A stretch of 64,000 bases of DNA. Source: CAVTQZ01 sp963737015. GTDB lineage: Bacteria > Actinomycetota > Acidimicrobiia > Acidimicrobiales > UBA8190. The stretch's first letter is position 1, and each line of letters opens with the position of its first letter. The notes under the pieces are model-generated. The model was given only the letters and a program-made list of their open reading frames with translations, had not been told where the DNA came from and ran no database searches. The stretch is from the NCBI GenBank assembly GCA_963737015.1, contig CAVTQZ010000001.1, forward strand, positions 1,426,001 to 1,490,000, written 5' to 3'. Made by a program: the position numbers and the translations under genes. Below, one piece after another: positions 27,019-35,579 of this stretch.

Positions 27019-27516
27019 TCAGGAACGGTGAATGAGGTTGAAGCGCGTAGTGACGACCGGCTCCGAGGTCTTCTCGTCCTTCCAAACGGTCTCGGTGACG
27101 ATGAAGGTCATGGTCTTGCCCTTGGAGTCCTTCGTGTAGGCGTCGAGCACCTTGCCCTCACCGACGAGGACGTCGCCGACGACGACCGGTCGGTAGTACT
27201 CGAACTCCTGCTCGCCGTGGAGGATGATGCCCCCCTTCGACATGAGGGGCCCGATGACCTCCGCGAGCGGGTTGCCGGTGGGCCGATCCGAAGGTTGCAT
27301 CTCCGGGAACTCTCCCCACGTCGCCATGACGAACGGAAAAGTGGGGGGCACAGGTATCTTGTCGAAACCGGCGTCCTCAGCCGCTTTCGGATCGCGGTAG
27401 ACGGGATCGGGATCGCAGACGGCGGTGGCGAAGTTCGCGACCGGGCCGCGCTCGATCACCACCTTCGACTTGTTCATCGGCCTGCCGATGATGCTCTTCA
27501 GCGCGTCGTCCGACAT
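27019..27516 (-). CDS. MaoC-like dehydratase, N-terminal (FAS1-type) family
   Basis: A 165-residue protein of the MaoC_dehydratas_N type. VANFATAVCDPDPVYRD is the degenerate counterpart of the hydratase-2 motif, and HGEQEFEYYRPVVVGDVL is the conserved strand of the second half. In mycobacterial HadA and ChsH1 this subunit lacks catalysis and pairs with a catalytic MaoC subunit. The gene is first of the operon that continues with the fused acyl-CoA dehydrogenase and the catalytic MaoC protein. Confidence 0.86.
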   Translation of the reverse strand: MSDDALKSIIGRPMNKSKVVIERGPVANFATAVCDPDPVYRDPKAAEDAGFDKIPVPPTFPFVMATWGEFPEMQPSDRPTGNPLAEVIGPLMSKGGIILHGEQEFEYYRPVVVGDVLVGEGKVLDAYTKDSKGKTMTFIVTETVWKDEKTSEPVVTTRFNLIHRS

Positions 27517-27599
27517 CTGGCAACTCCCCTATGGATCATGGTGCCGGTCAAATCGCCCGACACCGTATCCCCCGCCGCCAACGGGCGGCGACTCAGGGA

Positions 27600-28139
27600 T
27601 CAGCTGGAGCTGGTCGACGAGGTCTTCACCGGCCGAACGATCAGTGCGTTTCCTCCCGAGTAGACGAGGACAACGGTCTCGCCCTTCGACAGCGCCACCT
27701 TCTTCGGTTGGTGCGTGGTGGACGTGATCGCGGCGGTGACGGCGGCCCCGCCCCCGGTCGGGTCGATGGTTATAGAGGTCGATGACACCGCCTCGATCGT
27801 CCCTCTGTCGAGATCCACCGTGCGGTACCCGCCGCCCTTCATGGGAACTACGACCTCAGCATGAACAGCGCGCGCGAGCAGCCGCGCCAGTGCGCCGCCT
27901 GCGTGCTTTTTCTGGGTCGAAGACCCCTGGGCGCTGGCGCCGCTTTGACCCGAGCTCGAAGGCGGCGCGCCGGTGCCAGAGGTGGAGCTTGGGGTGGCGG
28001 GTGACGAACCCGAGCTGACCGCGTATGCGATCCCACCGACTGCGCCCACTGCGATCACCATGGCAGCCACGACTGCCGCGACCCTGTTTGCCAGATGGCT
28101 CTTCACGAACCTCAATGCGCTGTAAGTGCGGTTTCTCAT
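27600..28139 (-). CDS. membrane-anchored Ser/Thr-rich hypothetical protein
   Basis: A 179-residue protein. A basic start is followed by one transmembrane helix (residues ~20-42, AAVVAAMVIAVGAVGGIAYAV), then a Ser/Pro/Gly-rich linker (to ~85) and a small beta-rich extracellular domain with DRGTIEAVSSTSITI and LSKGETVVLVY. The last part resembles the short OB-like units in DUF5666-type exported proteins, but I cannot assign it. It is the first of the minus-strand genes here and has no clear operon partner. Confidence 0.65.
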   Translation of the reverse strand: MRNRTYSALRFVKSHLANRVAAVVAAMVIAVGAVGGIAYAVSSGSSPATPSSTSGTGAPPSSSGQSGASAQGSSTQKKHAGGALARLLARAVHAEVVVPMKGGGYRTVDLDRGTIEAVSSTSITIDPTGGGAAVTAAITSTTHQPKKVALSKGETVVLVYSGGNALIVRPVKTSSTSSS

Positions 28140-28242
28140 GGCCTCATTGAACCTCTTCGGCGTAATCGGACCTTGAGCCGGGTGTTAAGGAAAAGCTAGG
28201 GGAAACGGCCTCTGTCCTTGACCCGTGAACGAGTCTCCCGGG

Positions 28243-28884
28243 TCAGGGCCCCGAGCCGGCCATCAGTCCCACGGCCAGGGCCCTGAAGGCCCGCCCCCGG
28301 TGAGAGAGGCCGTGCTTCTCATCCGCCGACATCTCCGCGAACGTGCGCTCCTGCCCCGCCGGGACGAAGACAGGGTCGTAGCCGAAGCCGTTCCGGCCAC
28401 GGGGTTCGAGCGATATGTGGCCCTCTACCACCCCCTCGGCGACCACTTCGTTCCCGTCCGCAAACGCCGCCAGCGCAACCGTCCGGAACGTGGCCCGTCG
28501 TTCGGCTTCAGTCCTTGCTCCAACGGCGTCCAACTCCACCAACAGCTTCGAGACGTTCCTTTCATAGGTCGCGTGCTCTCCCGAGAAACGGGCGGAGCGC
28601 ACGCCGGGCGCGCCACCGAGCGCTTCGACTTGGAGACCCGTGTCGTCCGCCAACGACGGCATGCCGGTGGCTTCGCAAAGCGCGCGCGCCTTGAGACGCG
28701 CGTTCTCCTCAAGCGTGGAGCCGGTCTCTTCGACCTCGGGAACCTCGGGAGGACGCGGGACGAGCTCGATCCGTCCGCCCGAGACAGCCCTCACGATCGC
28801 ATCGATCTCAGCTGCTTTGTCTCGATTGGCGGTCGCCAACACGGCCCGAAGCACTCGCGCGCCGTCGCCGTGAACCGGTGTCAT
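28243..28884 (-). CDS. rdgB: XTP/dITP diphosphatase (non-canonical purine NTP pyrophosphatase)
   Basis: The start is the ATG at 28884, overlapping the rph stop by four bases; 213 residues. The N-terminal LATANRDKAAEI holds the Ham1/RdgB substrate loop (usual form SxNxGK; here TANRDK). SLADDTGLQVEALGGAPG carries the metal-binding acidic residues, and GRNGFGYDPVF with HGLSHRGRA is the signature of the base-binding pocket. It hydrolyses dITP and XTP to the monophosphates, keeping them out of DNA. Adjacent rph-rdgB is a widely conserved pair. Confidence 0.95.
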   Translation of the reverse strand: MTPVHGDGARVLRAVLATANRDKAAEIDAIVRAVSGGRIELVPRPPEVPEVEETGSTLEENARLKARALCEATGMPSLADDTGLQVEALGGAPGVRSARFSGEHATYERNVSKLLVELDAVGARTEAERRATFRTVALAAFADGNEVVAEGVVEGHISLEPRGRNGFGYDPVFVPAGQERTFAEMSADEKHGLSHRGRAFRALAVGLMAGSGP

Positions 28885-29666
28885 CTCGGCGGCGGTGACA
28901 CCACCAGAACCTTCTGCTGAGCTTCGAGTAGCGAGGCGATGCCGACTTCGGCGAGGGCGACCAGACTGTCGAGCTCGCTCCGTGTGAAGGGCATTCCCTC
29001 GGCGGTGCCCTGCACTTCGACGAAGCGACCGTTCCCGGTCATGACGAAATTCATGTCGACCTCGGCACGGGAGTCCTCCGAGTAATCGAGATCGAGCAGG
29101 CTGACCGCGTCCACGATGCCGACCGAAACCGCAGCGCATGCGTCCGTCAGTGGATGCGTCGCCAGCAGGCCCTTCTGGATCTGGCGCGTGAAGCAGTCGT
29201 GCAGTGCAACATAGGCCCCGCATATCGAAGCGGTGCGCGTACCGCCGTCGGCTTGGAGAACGTCGCAGTCGACAGTCACCTGGAGCTCGCCCATCGCCAC
29301 GAGATCGGTCACGGCGCGAAGAGACCTGCCTATCAGCCTCTGGATCTCCTGGGTTCGGCCCGACTGCTTTCCCCGTGCCGCTTCGCACGTGACGCGCTCC
29401 GAGGAGGATCCGGGAAGCAACGAGTATTCGGCTGTCACCCAGCCCTTGCCGCCCCCGCGCATCCATGGCGGCACGCGGTCCTCGACCGAAGCCGTGCAGA
29501 GCACCATCGTCCGTCCCATCGACACCAGCACCGAACCTGCGGCCAGTTCGGTGAAGTCGCGTGCAAAGGTCACCGGGCGCAGCTCGTCGATGGACCTGCC
29601 GTCCGCCCGAAGCGTTCTGGCATCGGTCCCGCTCACGCGGGGGTCGGATCGAGCAGCCTGGCTCAC
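28881..29666 (-). CDS. rph: ribonuclease PH
   Basis: The start is the GTG at 29666, overlapping the previous stop (GTGA); 261 residues. R-A-D-G-R near the start, EYSLLPGSSSERV, RTQEIQRLIGRSLRAV (the phosphate-binding arginines) and DCDVLQADGGTRTASI are the conserved RNase PH segments. It trims the 3' ends of tRNA precursors phosphorolytically. It is translationally coupled on both sides, between the MBL-fold gene and rdgB. Confidence 0.96.
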   Translation of the reverse strand: MSQAARSDPRVSGTDARTLRADGRSIDELRPVTFARDFTELAAGSVLVSMGRTMVLCTASVEDRVPPWMRGGGKGWVTAEYSLLPGSSSERVTCEAARGKQSGRTQEIQRLIGRSLRAVTDLVAMGELQVTVDCDVLQADGGTRTASICGAYVALHDCFTRQIQKGLLATHPLTDACAAVSVGIVDAVSLLDLDYSEDSRAEVDMNFVMTGNGRFVEVQGTAEGMPFTRSELDSLVALAEVGIASLLEAQQKVLVVSPPPR

Positions 29667-30394
29667 AGCGAGTAGCCCCGGCCGACTGCGGCCTGCTCGA
29701 CGGATCTTCCGAATGCCTCCGTCGCTTCTCTTTCGATGTCCTGTGCCGGGATCGTGGGCCAACGATGGGTGACCACGAGCCGTCTCACCGAAGCAGCTTT
29801 CGCGGTGCTTCCGGCTTGTCTGCCAGTCATGTGACCTGCCGTTCCCTCGTAATCGCTCGTGTACGTGGCCTCACACAGCGCAAGATCGAGATCCTTCCCG
29901 AGCGCCTCGAGCGCCCATCCCGGACCCGAGTCCGCAGAGTATCCCAGCGCCCCTGCAGGTCCTTCGACACGCACAGCGTGCGTGACCGGTGGATGATCGG
30001 TTCGGGAGAACCGGAGGTTCAGGTCGCCGACCGAGACCTCGTCACCGTCGCCGACCTCGTGCCAGTCGAGGATGCCGTCGATCTCCTGATCGACCTTTCC
30101 GAGAATGCCGGGCGACGCATAGACCGGTATCGGGTCGCGCTCGAACGACAGGACCCAACGGGCGGCGGTGATGAGCCCGTCGATGTCGCTGAAATGGTCG
30201 CCGTGCTCGTGTGTGAGCACGATCGCGGACAGCGAAAGCGGGTCACAAAAACGTTGGAGATTCGCGAAGGTCCCAGGCCCGGCGTCGAGCCAAAGGGAGG
30301 TCCCCCTCGACCAGGAGCGCACCAGGTACCCGCTCGCAGCTCCACATGGACCGCTGTAGCTGCCGTCGCAGCCGAGAACCGTGAGCGTGATCAC
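29663..30394 (-). CDS. MBL-fold metal-dependent hydrolase (Rv1339-like)
   Basis: The start is the GTG at 30394 (MITLTVLGCDGSY), overlapping the murD2 stop by four bases; 243 residues. LTHEHGDHFSDIDGL is the metal-binding HxHxDH motif (HEHGDH), and H-D and C-terminal histidines follow (DHPPVTHAV, VVTHRW). In Mycobacterium the homologue lies in the same place between murI and rph and has been described as a cyclic-nucleotide phosphodiesterase. I infer a similar activity here from synteny, not from specific residues. Confidence 0.85.
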   Translation of the reverse strand: MITLTVLGCDGSYSGPCGAASGYLVRSWSRGTSLWLDAGPGTFANLQRFCDPLSLSAIVLTHEHGDHFSDIDGLITAARWVLSFERDPIPVYASPGILGKVDQEIDGILDWHEVGDGDEVSVGDLNLRFSRTDHPPVTHAVRVEGPAGALGYSADSGPGWALEALGKDLDLALCEATYTSDYEGTAGHMTGRQAGSTAKAASVRRLVVTHRWPTIPAQDIEREATEAFGRSVEQAAVGRGYSL

Positions 30395-31773
30395 GCGCGC
30401 GACCGGCAGAAATCCGAGACCGCCTTGTTGAAGAGGGCCCCCCGCTGCACGTAGCTGCCCTCGGAGAGCGGGGTCGGTGCCGCCGGGGAGAAAAGGACGA
30501 CCGCATCGTCCCACTCGCCAACCAAGGAGGTCGCCAGCTTCACGGCTTCGTGCACAGTCTGGGCATCTCGAACCAACACGCGTGGCGAGCAATGCTGGAG
30601 CCCCTCGGCGAGCAGCGACCCGACCCCGGGGAGGCTCACGAGCACTGGTTGCGGTCGCAGTCGCTCCATTTCCTTCAAGAGGGGCTCGAGCGTCACCCCG
30701 CGATCCTGGCCGCCGGCGATGAGACAGATGTGGCGTCCCTCGAACGTTCGAAGGGCTGCCAAGGCGCCGGCGGGATTACTGGCGAGTGCGTCGTTCACGA
30801 ACTCGATCCCCGAGCAACTGGCCACGGTCTCGAGGCGACTCGGCAGCGTAGGCATGTCCCTAAACGCATGTTCCAGCGCACGGCGGTCCGGCACCGGGGC
30901 ACCTGCGAGGATGCACGCGGTGATCGCGCCGCAGAGGTTCAGCAGATTGTGCCGCCCGCGAAGCGGCATCGAAGCGACGTCGATGCGGGCCCCGTCCACC
31001 GACACATCGTCTTCCTCCAGGACGACGCGTCCGTCACCTCCATATGGATGTCGTCGGGAAAGTCCTCGAGAGCGCGCCAGCACCTCAGGATCGGTCGCAT
31101 TGACCGCCACCTCGATGTCGGACCGGTGCATGAAGAGGTTGAGCTTGTCGCGGACGTAGTTGTCGTAGGTGAGATGCCAGTCGAGGTGGTCCGGGGAAAG
31201 AAGCGTCAATAGCCCTACCGTCGGAGAGACAGAGAGATCAGCGGCTTGAAAGCTCGAAATCTCGACGACGTAGAAATCACAATCGCCCTTGTCGTACAGC
31301 TTGGTGAGGGGTGTTCCCATGTTGCCGCCCAAGCCCACCTTGTAGCCGGAACCCTCCAACAGGAGCGAGGTGAGCCAAGCCGTCGTCGTCTTGCCCTTGG
31401 TGCCTGTGACGCCCACGATCCGACTTCCCGAGAAATCCTCGAACCACATCGCTGTTGCTGTGGTCACGTCGCACCCTTGCCGACGGGCTTCGACGATCTC
31501 GTCGCGGTAAACCGAGACACCCGGCGATCGCACTAGGCAGTCGAAGCGGGCCTCTGTGACGAGAGCCGGCGCGCTGACGGGAAACAACGTGTCGCCGACG
31601 AGGACCTGCTCCGGTTCGCCCGCGCCCGGAGAACGGGGTCGATCGGAGAGGAACACCACCTCGGCACCTCTGTCGATGGCCGCTCGTGCGACCTCTGTTC
31701 CCTCCGTACCGGCGCCCCAAATCGCTACCCGGCCGGTGCGGAGTCGTTCGAGGCCCGAAGCCCCTTTCGTCAC
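30391..31773 (-). CDS. murD2: UDP-N-acetylmuramoyl-L-alanine--L-glutamate ligase
   Basis: A Mur ligase of 460 residues, starting at the GTG at 31773 that overlaps the murL stop (GTGA). Residues ~16-30 form a Rossmann-like N-terminal domain (VAIWGAGTEGTEVA). GVTGTKGKTTTAWL (about 121-134) is the ATP-binding P-loop, EISSFQAADL and LLSPDHLDWH line the active site, and FVNDALASNPAGALAAL begins the C-terminal domain. The direct neighbour is murL, and this pairing is the known signature of MurD2, which joins L-Glu (not D-Glu) to UDP-MurNAc-L-Ala. Specificity for L-Glu is inferred from context; a plain MurD is the alternative. Confidence 0.85.
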   Translation of the reverse strand: MTKGASGLERLRTGRVAIWGAGTEGTEVARAAIDRGAEVVFLSDRPRSPGAGEPEQVLVGDTLFPVSAPALVTEARFDCLVRSPGVSVYRDEIVEARRQGCDVTTATAMWFEDFSGSRIVGVTGTKGKTTTAWLTSLLLEGSGYKVGLGGNMGTPLTKLYDKGDCDFYVVEISSFQAADLSVSPTVGLLTLLSPDHLDWHLTYDNYVRDKLNLFMHRSDIEVAVNATDPEVLARSRGLSRRHPYGGDGRVVLEEDDVSVDGARIDVASMPLRGRHNLLNLCGAITACILAGAPVPDRRALEHAFRDMPTLPSRLETVASCSGIEFVNDALASNPAGALAALRTFEGRHICLIAGGQDRGVTLEPLLKEMERLRPQPVLVSLPGVGSLLAEGLQHCSPRVLVRDAQTVHEAVKLATSLVGEWDDAVVLFSPAAPTPLSEGSYVQRGALFNKAVSDFCRSRA

Positions 31774-33113
31774 TTCCGTCGCGCTCCGGAAACGATGCTG
31801 CGAACCGTGTCGAAGACCTCTCGGGCGCTCGCATCCCCGCCATGAGCATTCGAGGGGGCGGCTCCTGAAACCTCCTGCCGCAAACTCTCGAGCACCGCGG
31901 CTCCCCGCCATTGCGGATCGTCCAGCAATCGATGAAAGGCCTCATTGACTTCCTCGATCGTGCCGACGCATTCGAAAGGCTTGCGCTCGGGATCGAGCAT
32001 GTCGGCAAACCCGGGGATTTGCTCTGCATCGTCGAGCAGATCCGAACCGAACACACGGACGACCGACTTCCTGTCGAGAGCCGTTGCCAGCGCGAGGAAG
32101 ACGAACCGGCACTTCGGGCAGTTGCAGCACCATCTGTCATCGGCACCGCGCAGGCGCGCGGTCCCGTTGCAACTCCTGAAGGCGTCGATGTAACGGGGCA
32201 AGGTGCTGAACGCGCGAGTCACCTCCAGCTCGCTGAAAGGCCTGAGAGGAGAGACGTATCGGATGGAGCCGTGAACGGAGTTTCGTAGGAGGTTCTGAAG
32301 CAGTTCTTCGAACTGGGCCGACTTGCTCCATTGGTGGTTCACTTCTTCGTTCACCAGCACCCTGCTCGGCGAGTCTGCCGATCCCTCGAGCGCCATCGCA
32401 GTGGTGTCGTACCCGAAGAGGTAGCCCCCCGCGATCGTGATGAGCGAAACGATCGCGGTCACCGGGACGTGCCCGTTCAACGCCCCCTTTTCGTTGAGGT
32501 CGAACAACCGTGGGTCGAGAGTGCGCTTCACGGTCCGGAGGTCGGAACCTGCCAGGGACGCGATGCGCCTCACTGCCTCGCTCGGGTTTACCGAGACCAC
32601 CACCGGATCCAGCTCGCGTAGCGCTTCGAGGACCACCACGGAGTCCTTGCCTCCCCCGATCGGTACAGCCACACCCGGTTCGGGTGGGTCGACTCGGCCC
32701 GGGGGAGTGATCGTCCTGGCGTGAGCTCCCGGCTCCTTCGGTTCAACGACGATCCGAAAGTCGAGGGGGATCGCCAGGCCGTTGCGGTAAGCGAACTCCC
32801 TCATCCCGAGGTCGTACAACGCTCGACAGAACTCCAATTCGCAGTCGGAGAGCTCGTATTCGACCACGATCACCGGCGGCGCGGCGGCCTTGTAATAGCT
32901 CACGCCAGCAGCAAGGTGCAGGAGCCGGACTACCCGCCTGAAGCCGTTGAGGCGGCCTTCGGCGCCACTGGCACCGCGTCCGAAGTCGACACGCTCTTCG
33001 AACTTGTGACGATCGTCCAGTGAGTAACGAAGCAGCGCGATGCCCTTTGAGGCGTCGGCGTCGAATCCCCGCAGGCGGAACTCCGAGATCTCGTCAGGAC
33101 GAAACTTTGCCAC
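31770..33113 (-). CDS. murL: UDP-N-acetyl-alpha-D-muramoyl-L-alanyl-L-glutamate epimerase
   Basis: The start is the GTG at 33113, eight bases before the cysM stop; 447 residues. VPIGGGKDSVV (about 150-160) is a PP-loop-like ATP-binding motif, and DRWCCNCPKCRFVFL in the C-terminal third is a Cys-rich segment conserved in this family. Both are typical of MurL, which uses ATP to invert the glutamate at the end of the UDP-MurNAc dipeptide from L to D. It sits directly before murD2 with a four-base overlap. In mycobacteria the same spot between cysM and the MBL gene holds murI. Confidence 0.87.
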   Translation of the reverse strand: MAKFRPDEISEFRLRGFDADASKGIALLRYSLDDRHKFEERVDFGRGASGAEGRLNGFRRVVRLLHLAAGVSYYKAAAPPVIVVEYELSDCELEFCRALYDLGMREFAYRNGLAIPLDFRIVVEPKEPGAHARTITPPGRVDPPEPGVAVPIGGGKDSVVVLEALRELDPVVVSVNPSEAVRRIASLAGSDLRTVKRTLDPRLFDLNEKGALNGHVPVTAIVSLITIAGGYLFGYDTTAMALEGSADSPSRVLVNEEVNHQWSKSAQFEELLQNLLRNSVHGSIRYVSPLRPFSELEVTRAFSTLPRYIDAFRSCNGTARLRGADDRWCCNCPKCRFVFLALATALDRKSVVRVFGSDLLDDAEQIPGFADMLDPERKPFECVGTIEEVNEAFHRLLDDPQWRGAAVLESLRQEVSGAAPSNAHGGDASAREVFDTVRSIVSGARRK

Positions 33114-33120
33114 CGACGAC

Positions 33121-34068
33121 TCAGAAGTAGATGGTCCGACGCGCACGCTCCGCGACGACGTCGATGTCATCCGTCCAGGCACCCGTCGAGAGATACTTCC
33201 ATCCCCCGTCGGCCGAAACGACGACTATCACCCCTGCGGAAATTCTCGTGGCGCACTTCGCGGCCCCGGCCATTGCCGCACCGGAGGAGATACCGGCGAA
33301 GATCCCGACGTCGGCCAGCCTGCGCGTCCACTCGATCGATGTCCGCGGGTCGACGATCGTCTTCCGGTCGAGCAGAGCCTCGCCCCCGAGGCTCGTGAAG
33401 ATCGGTGGAATGTAACCGTCCTCGAGGCTGCGCAAGCCGTCGACCATCTCTCCGGCCGGCGGCTCCACCGCCCAGACCTCCACGTCCTCGTTTCGCTCCT
33501 TGAGGAACCGACCGACGCCGAGAAGGGTCCCGGAGGTACCGAGCCCGGCAATGAAGTGGGTCACCTCCGGACAGTCACGCCAGATCTCCGGGCCCGTGCC
33601 CTCGTAATGGGCCTTCGGGTTCGCCTGGTTCGAGTACTGATGCAGGAACACCCAATCCGGGTGCTCCCTGGCGACACGTTCGGCCATCCGAACGGCTCCA
33701 TTGGAGCCCTCGGCTCCTGGTGATTCGATGATGTCCACTCCCCATACCTCGAGAAGCTGGCGTCTCTCGATCGAAACGTTGGCCGGCAGAACGACCTTCA
33801 AGGCGTAGCCCTTCACGCGTGAGACGAGGGCGAGACCGATACCGGTGTTGCCCGAAGTCGGCTCGAGCAAGATCGCCCCCGGACCGAGCGTTCCGTCCTT
33901 CTCCGCTTCTTCGATCATGGACAGCGCGATGCGGTCTTTCACCGAACCGCCCGGGTTTTGCCCTTCGAGCTTGACGAGGATGCGGACGTCCGGATTGGGA
34001 CTGAGCTTGCTCACCTCGACGAGCGGCGTATTGCCGATCATGTCGAGCACGGTGTTCAGAGGGGGCAC
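33121..34068 (-). CDS. cysM: cysteine synthase, CysM/O-phosphoserine sulfhydrylase type
   Basis: A 315-residue PLP enzyme. The PLP lysine is in NPGGSVKDRIAL, the substrate loop is PTSGNTGIGLAL and the phosphate-binding glycines are in AGLGTSGTLLG. GISSGAAM is the conserved C-terminal serine. In mycobacteria the homologue takes sulfide from the CysO thiocarboxylate and O-phosphoserine to make CysO-Cys, and cysO and mec follow here in the same order, so the same route is expected. It starts the run of genes leading to murL. Confidence 0.95.
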   Translation of the reverse strand: MPPLNTVLDMIGNTPLVEVSKLSPNPDVRILVKLEGQNPGGSVKDRIALSMIEEAEKDGTLGPGAILLEPTSGNTGIGLALVSRVKGYALKVVLPANVSIERRQLLEVWGVDIIESPGAEGSNGAVRMAERVAREHPDWVFLHQYSNQANPKAHYEGTGPEIWRDCPEVTHFIAGLGTSGTLLGVGRFLKERNEDVEVWAVEPPAGEMVDGLRSLEDGYIPPIFTSLGGEALLDRKTIVDPRTSIEWTRRLADVGIFAGISSGAAMAGAAKCATRISAGVIVVVSADGGWKYLSTGAWTDDIDVVAERARRTIYF

Positions 34069-34118
34069 CTCAGCCTCCGTCGTTCCTTGTCTGGGTCAGC
34101 GTCCGCTCGAAGGCGGAC

Positions 34119-34394
34119 CTACCCCCCGGCGACGGCAGGCAGGATCGATACCGAGTCGCCATCGGCAACCTTCGTGTCGAGCTGGTCCAGGTAGCGGACG
34201 TCGTCGTCGTTCAGGTAGACGTTGACGAACCGGTGGAGGCTGCCGCCATCGGTGAGCACCTGCCCCGCCATGCCCGGGTAGCTCCGCACGAGGTCGACGA
34301 GCACCTCCCCGATCGTCTCACCGTTCGCCGAGACGTTCGTCTGACCACCGGCGTGAGACCGCAGAACCGTAGGCAGGCGCACTTCCACGGGCAC
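34119..34394 (-). CDS. cysO: sulfur-carrier protein, MoaD/ThiS fold
   Basis: The start is the GTG at 34394, four bases after a GGAGGA ribosome-binding site; 91 residues. A small beta-grasp protein ending in AVAGG; the terminal Gly-Gly is thiocarboxylated in this family. VNVYLNDDDVRYLDQLDTKVADGDSV is the conserved C-terminal part. It would carry sulfide to CysM and be released with cysteine by the Mec protease encoded upstream. Confidence 0.92.
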   Translation of the reverse strand: MPVEVRLPTVLRSHAGGQTNVSANGETIGEVLVDLVRSYPGMAGQVLTDGGSLHRFVNVYLNDDDVRYLDQLDTKVADGDSVSILPAVAGG

Positions 34395-34486
34395 GACGTC
34401 CTCCTCTTCGACTCCCCCGGCCACGGGAAGCAGCAAAGAAGGCCGCAAGCTCCCGGGGGCGAATGTTGACGAATTTGGTCAATATT

Positions 34487-34912
34487 CTACCGGGCGGGGT
34501 GCGGCTCCACGACTACTGACTCTTCTTCGACCTTGCGATCGACGATCCGGTAAGAGCGAAGGGTCGGGTACACGTCCCGGAGCGACACCAATACGTAGTG
34601 CCAGTCGGCGTTGCTCAAAGGCGTGCTCGCCTGTTCGACGTCTGTCGGCGACGGATAGGCGTCGGTATGGGTGTGGGAATGGAACACTCCGATGATTTCG
34701 AATCCATCACCCTCGGCGTGGCGCTCCGCTCGTAGGTGATCGCTCGGATCGACCGTGTAGAGCTTGGCGGATGCTGCCGCGTTGCGGGTCGGATAGCACG
34801 ACGAGACGTCACCTTCGCGAGTGCCGGCGATGAGACCGCAGGCCTCGTCGGGAAGGCCGCTCAAGCAGTGGCCGACGATCTCGGTGTAGATACGGGCCGG
34901 CAGCCTCAGCAT
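34487..34912 (-). CDS. mec: JAMM/MPN+ metallopeptidase releasing cysteine from CysO
   Basis: A 141-residue protein. PDEACGLIAG supplies the JAMM glutamate, and VFHSHTHTDAYPSPTD is the zinc-binding HxH-x7-S-x2-D motif. It is short, as expected for the stand-alone JAMM peptidase Mec+ of mycobacteria that cleaves CysO-Cys. It begins the mec-cysO-cysM cysteine pathway. Confidence 0.93.
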   Translation of the reverse strand: MLRLPARIYTEIVGHCLSGLPDEACGLIAGTREGDVSSCYPTRNAAASAKLYTVDPSDHLRAERHAEGDGFEIIGVFHSHTHTDAYPSPTDVEQASTPLSNADWHYVLVSLRDVYPTLRSYRIVDRKVEEESVVVEPHPAR

Positions 34913-35012
34913 CGGCTAACAAGAGTACCGGGACAACAGCCGGACAACGCGGACGGTGGTCGTCCGACCTGGCCTCATGGTCCGCGCAGGTCCGCTTGTA
35001 CCCTCCGATGCC

Positions 35013-35567
35013 ATGGCTGCGAAGGGACCAACGCGAAGAGCCGGTCGGGCGGGAGGTCGGGAAGCGGATCCAGGTGTCCGTACCGTCGCCCGCAACAGGC
35101 GCGCACGCCACGATTACGACATCCTCGAGACCTACGAGTGCGGCATCGAACTGAAAGGAAGCGAGGTCAAGTCGCTCAGGGCCGGCCGTGTCACGTTGGC
35201 GGACTCGTACGCGAGAGTCGAAGGCGGGGAGGCATGGTTGTTGGGTGTGCATGTTCCGCCTTACGAGAACGCCACGGGGTTCGGAGCGCACGATCCAGAA
35301 AGACGGCGCAAGCTGCTCCTCCACCGCAACCAGATCGACGAGATCTTCGGCCGAACGCAGCAGCAATCGCTCACCCTCGTGCCCCTTTCCATTTACTTCA
35401 AGGACGGAAGGGCGAAGGTGGAGCTGGCCCTGGCACGCGGGCGCCGCCTCTATGACAAGCGTCACGCCATCGCCACCAGGGACGCAGAGCGCGAGGCCGC
35501 GAGAGAGGCGGCCCACGCCCGTGGAGGGGCGGTGAGTCGGGGAAGTCGTAAGGAGAGCGATTGGTAG
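35013..35567 (+). CDS. smpB: SsrA-binding protein
   Basis: The start is the ATG at 35013; an upstream GTG would add a short unconserved lead. 184 residues. RRARHDYDILETYECGIELKGSEVKSLR (split here across strands of the OB fold) and NATGFGAHDPERRRKLLLH are typical SmpB segments, and KARGRRLYDKR-type basic residues line the C-terminus (here ALARGRRLYDKRHAI). The tail is extended with Arg/Ala-rich sequence. SmpB delivers tmRNA to stalled ribosomes; ssrA follows 12 bases downstream. Confidence 0.95.
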   Translation: MAAKGPTRRAGRAGGREADPGVRTVARNRRARHDYDILETYECGIELKGSEVKSLRAGRVTLADSYARVEGGEAWLLGVHVPPYENATGFGAHDPERRRKLLLHRNQIDEIFGRTQQQSLTLVPLSIYFKDGRAKVELALARGRRLYDKRHAIATRDAEREAAREAAHARGGAVSRGSRKESDW

Positions 35568-35579
35568 GATGAGGGCCGA

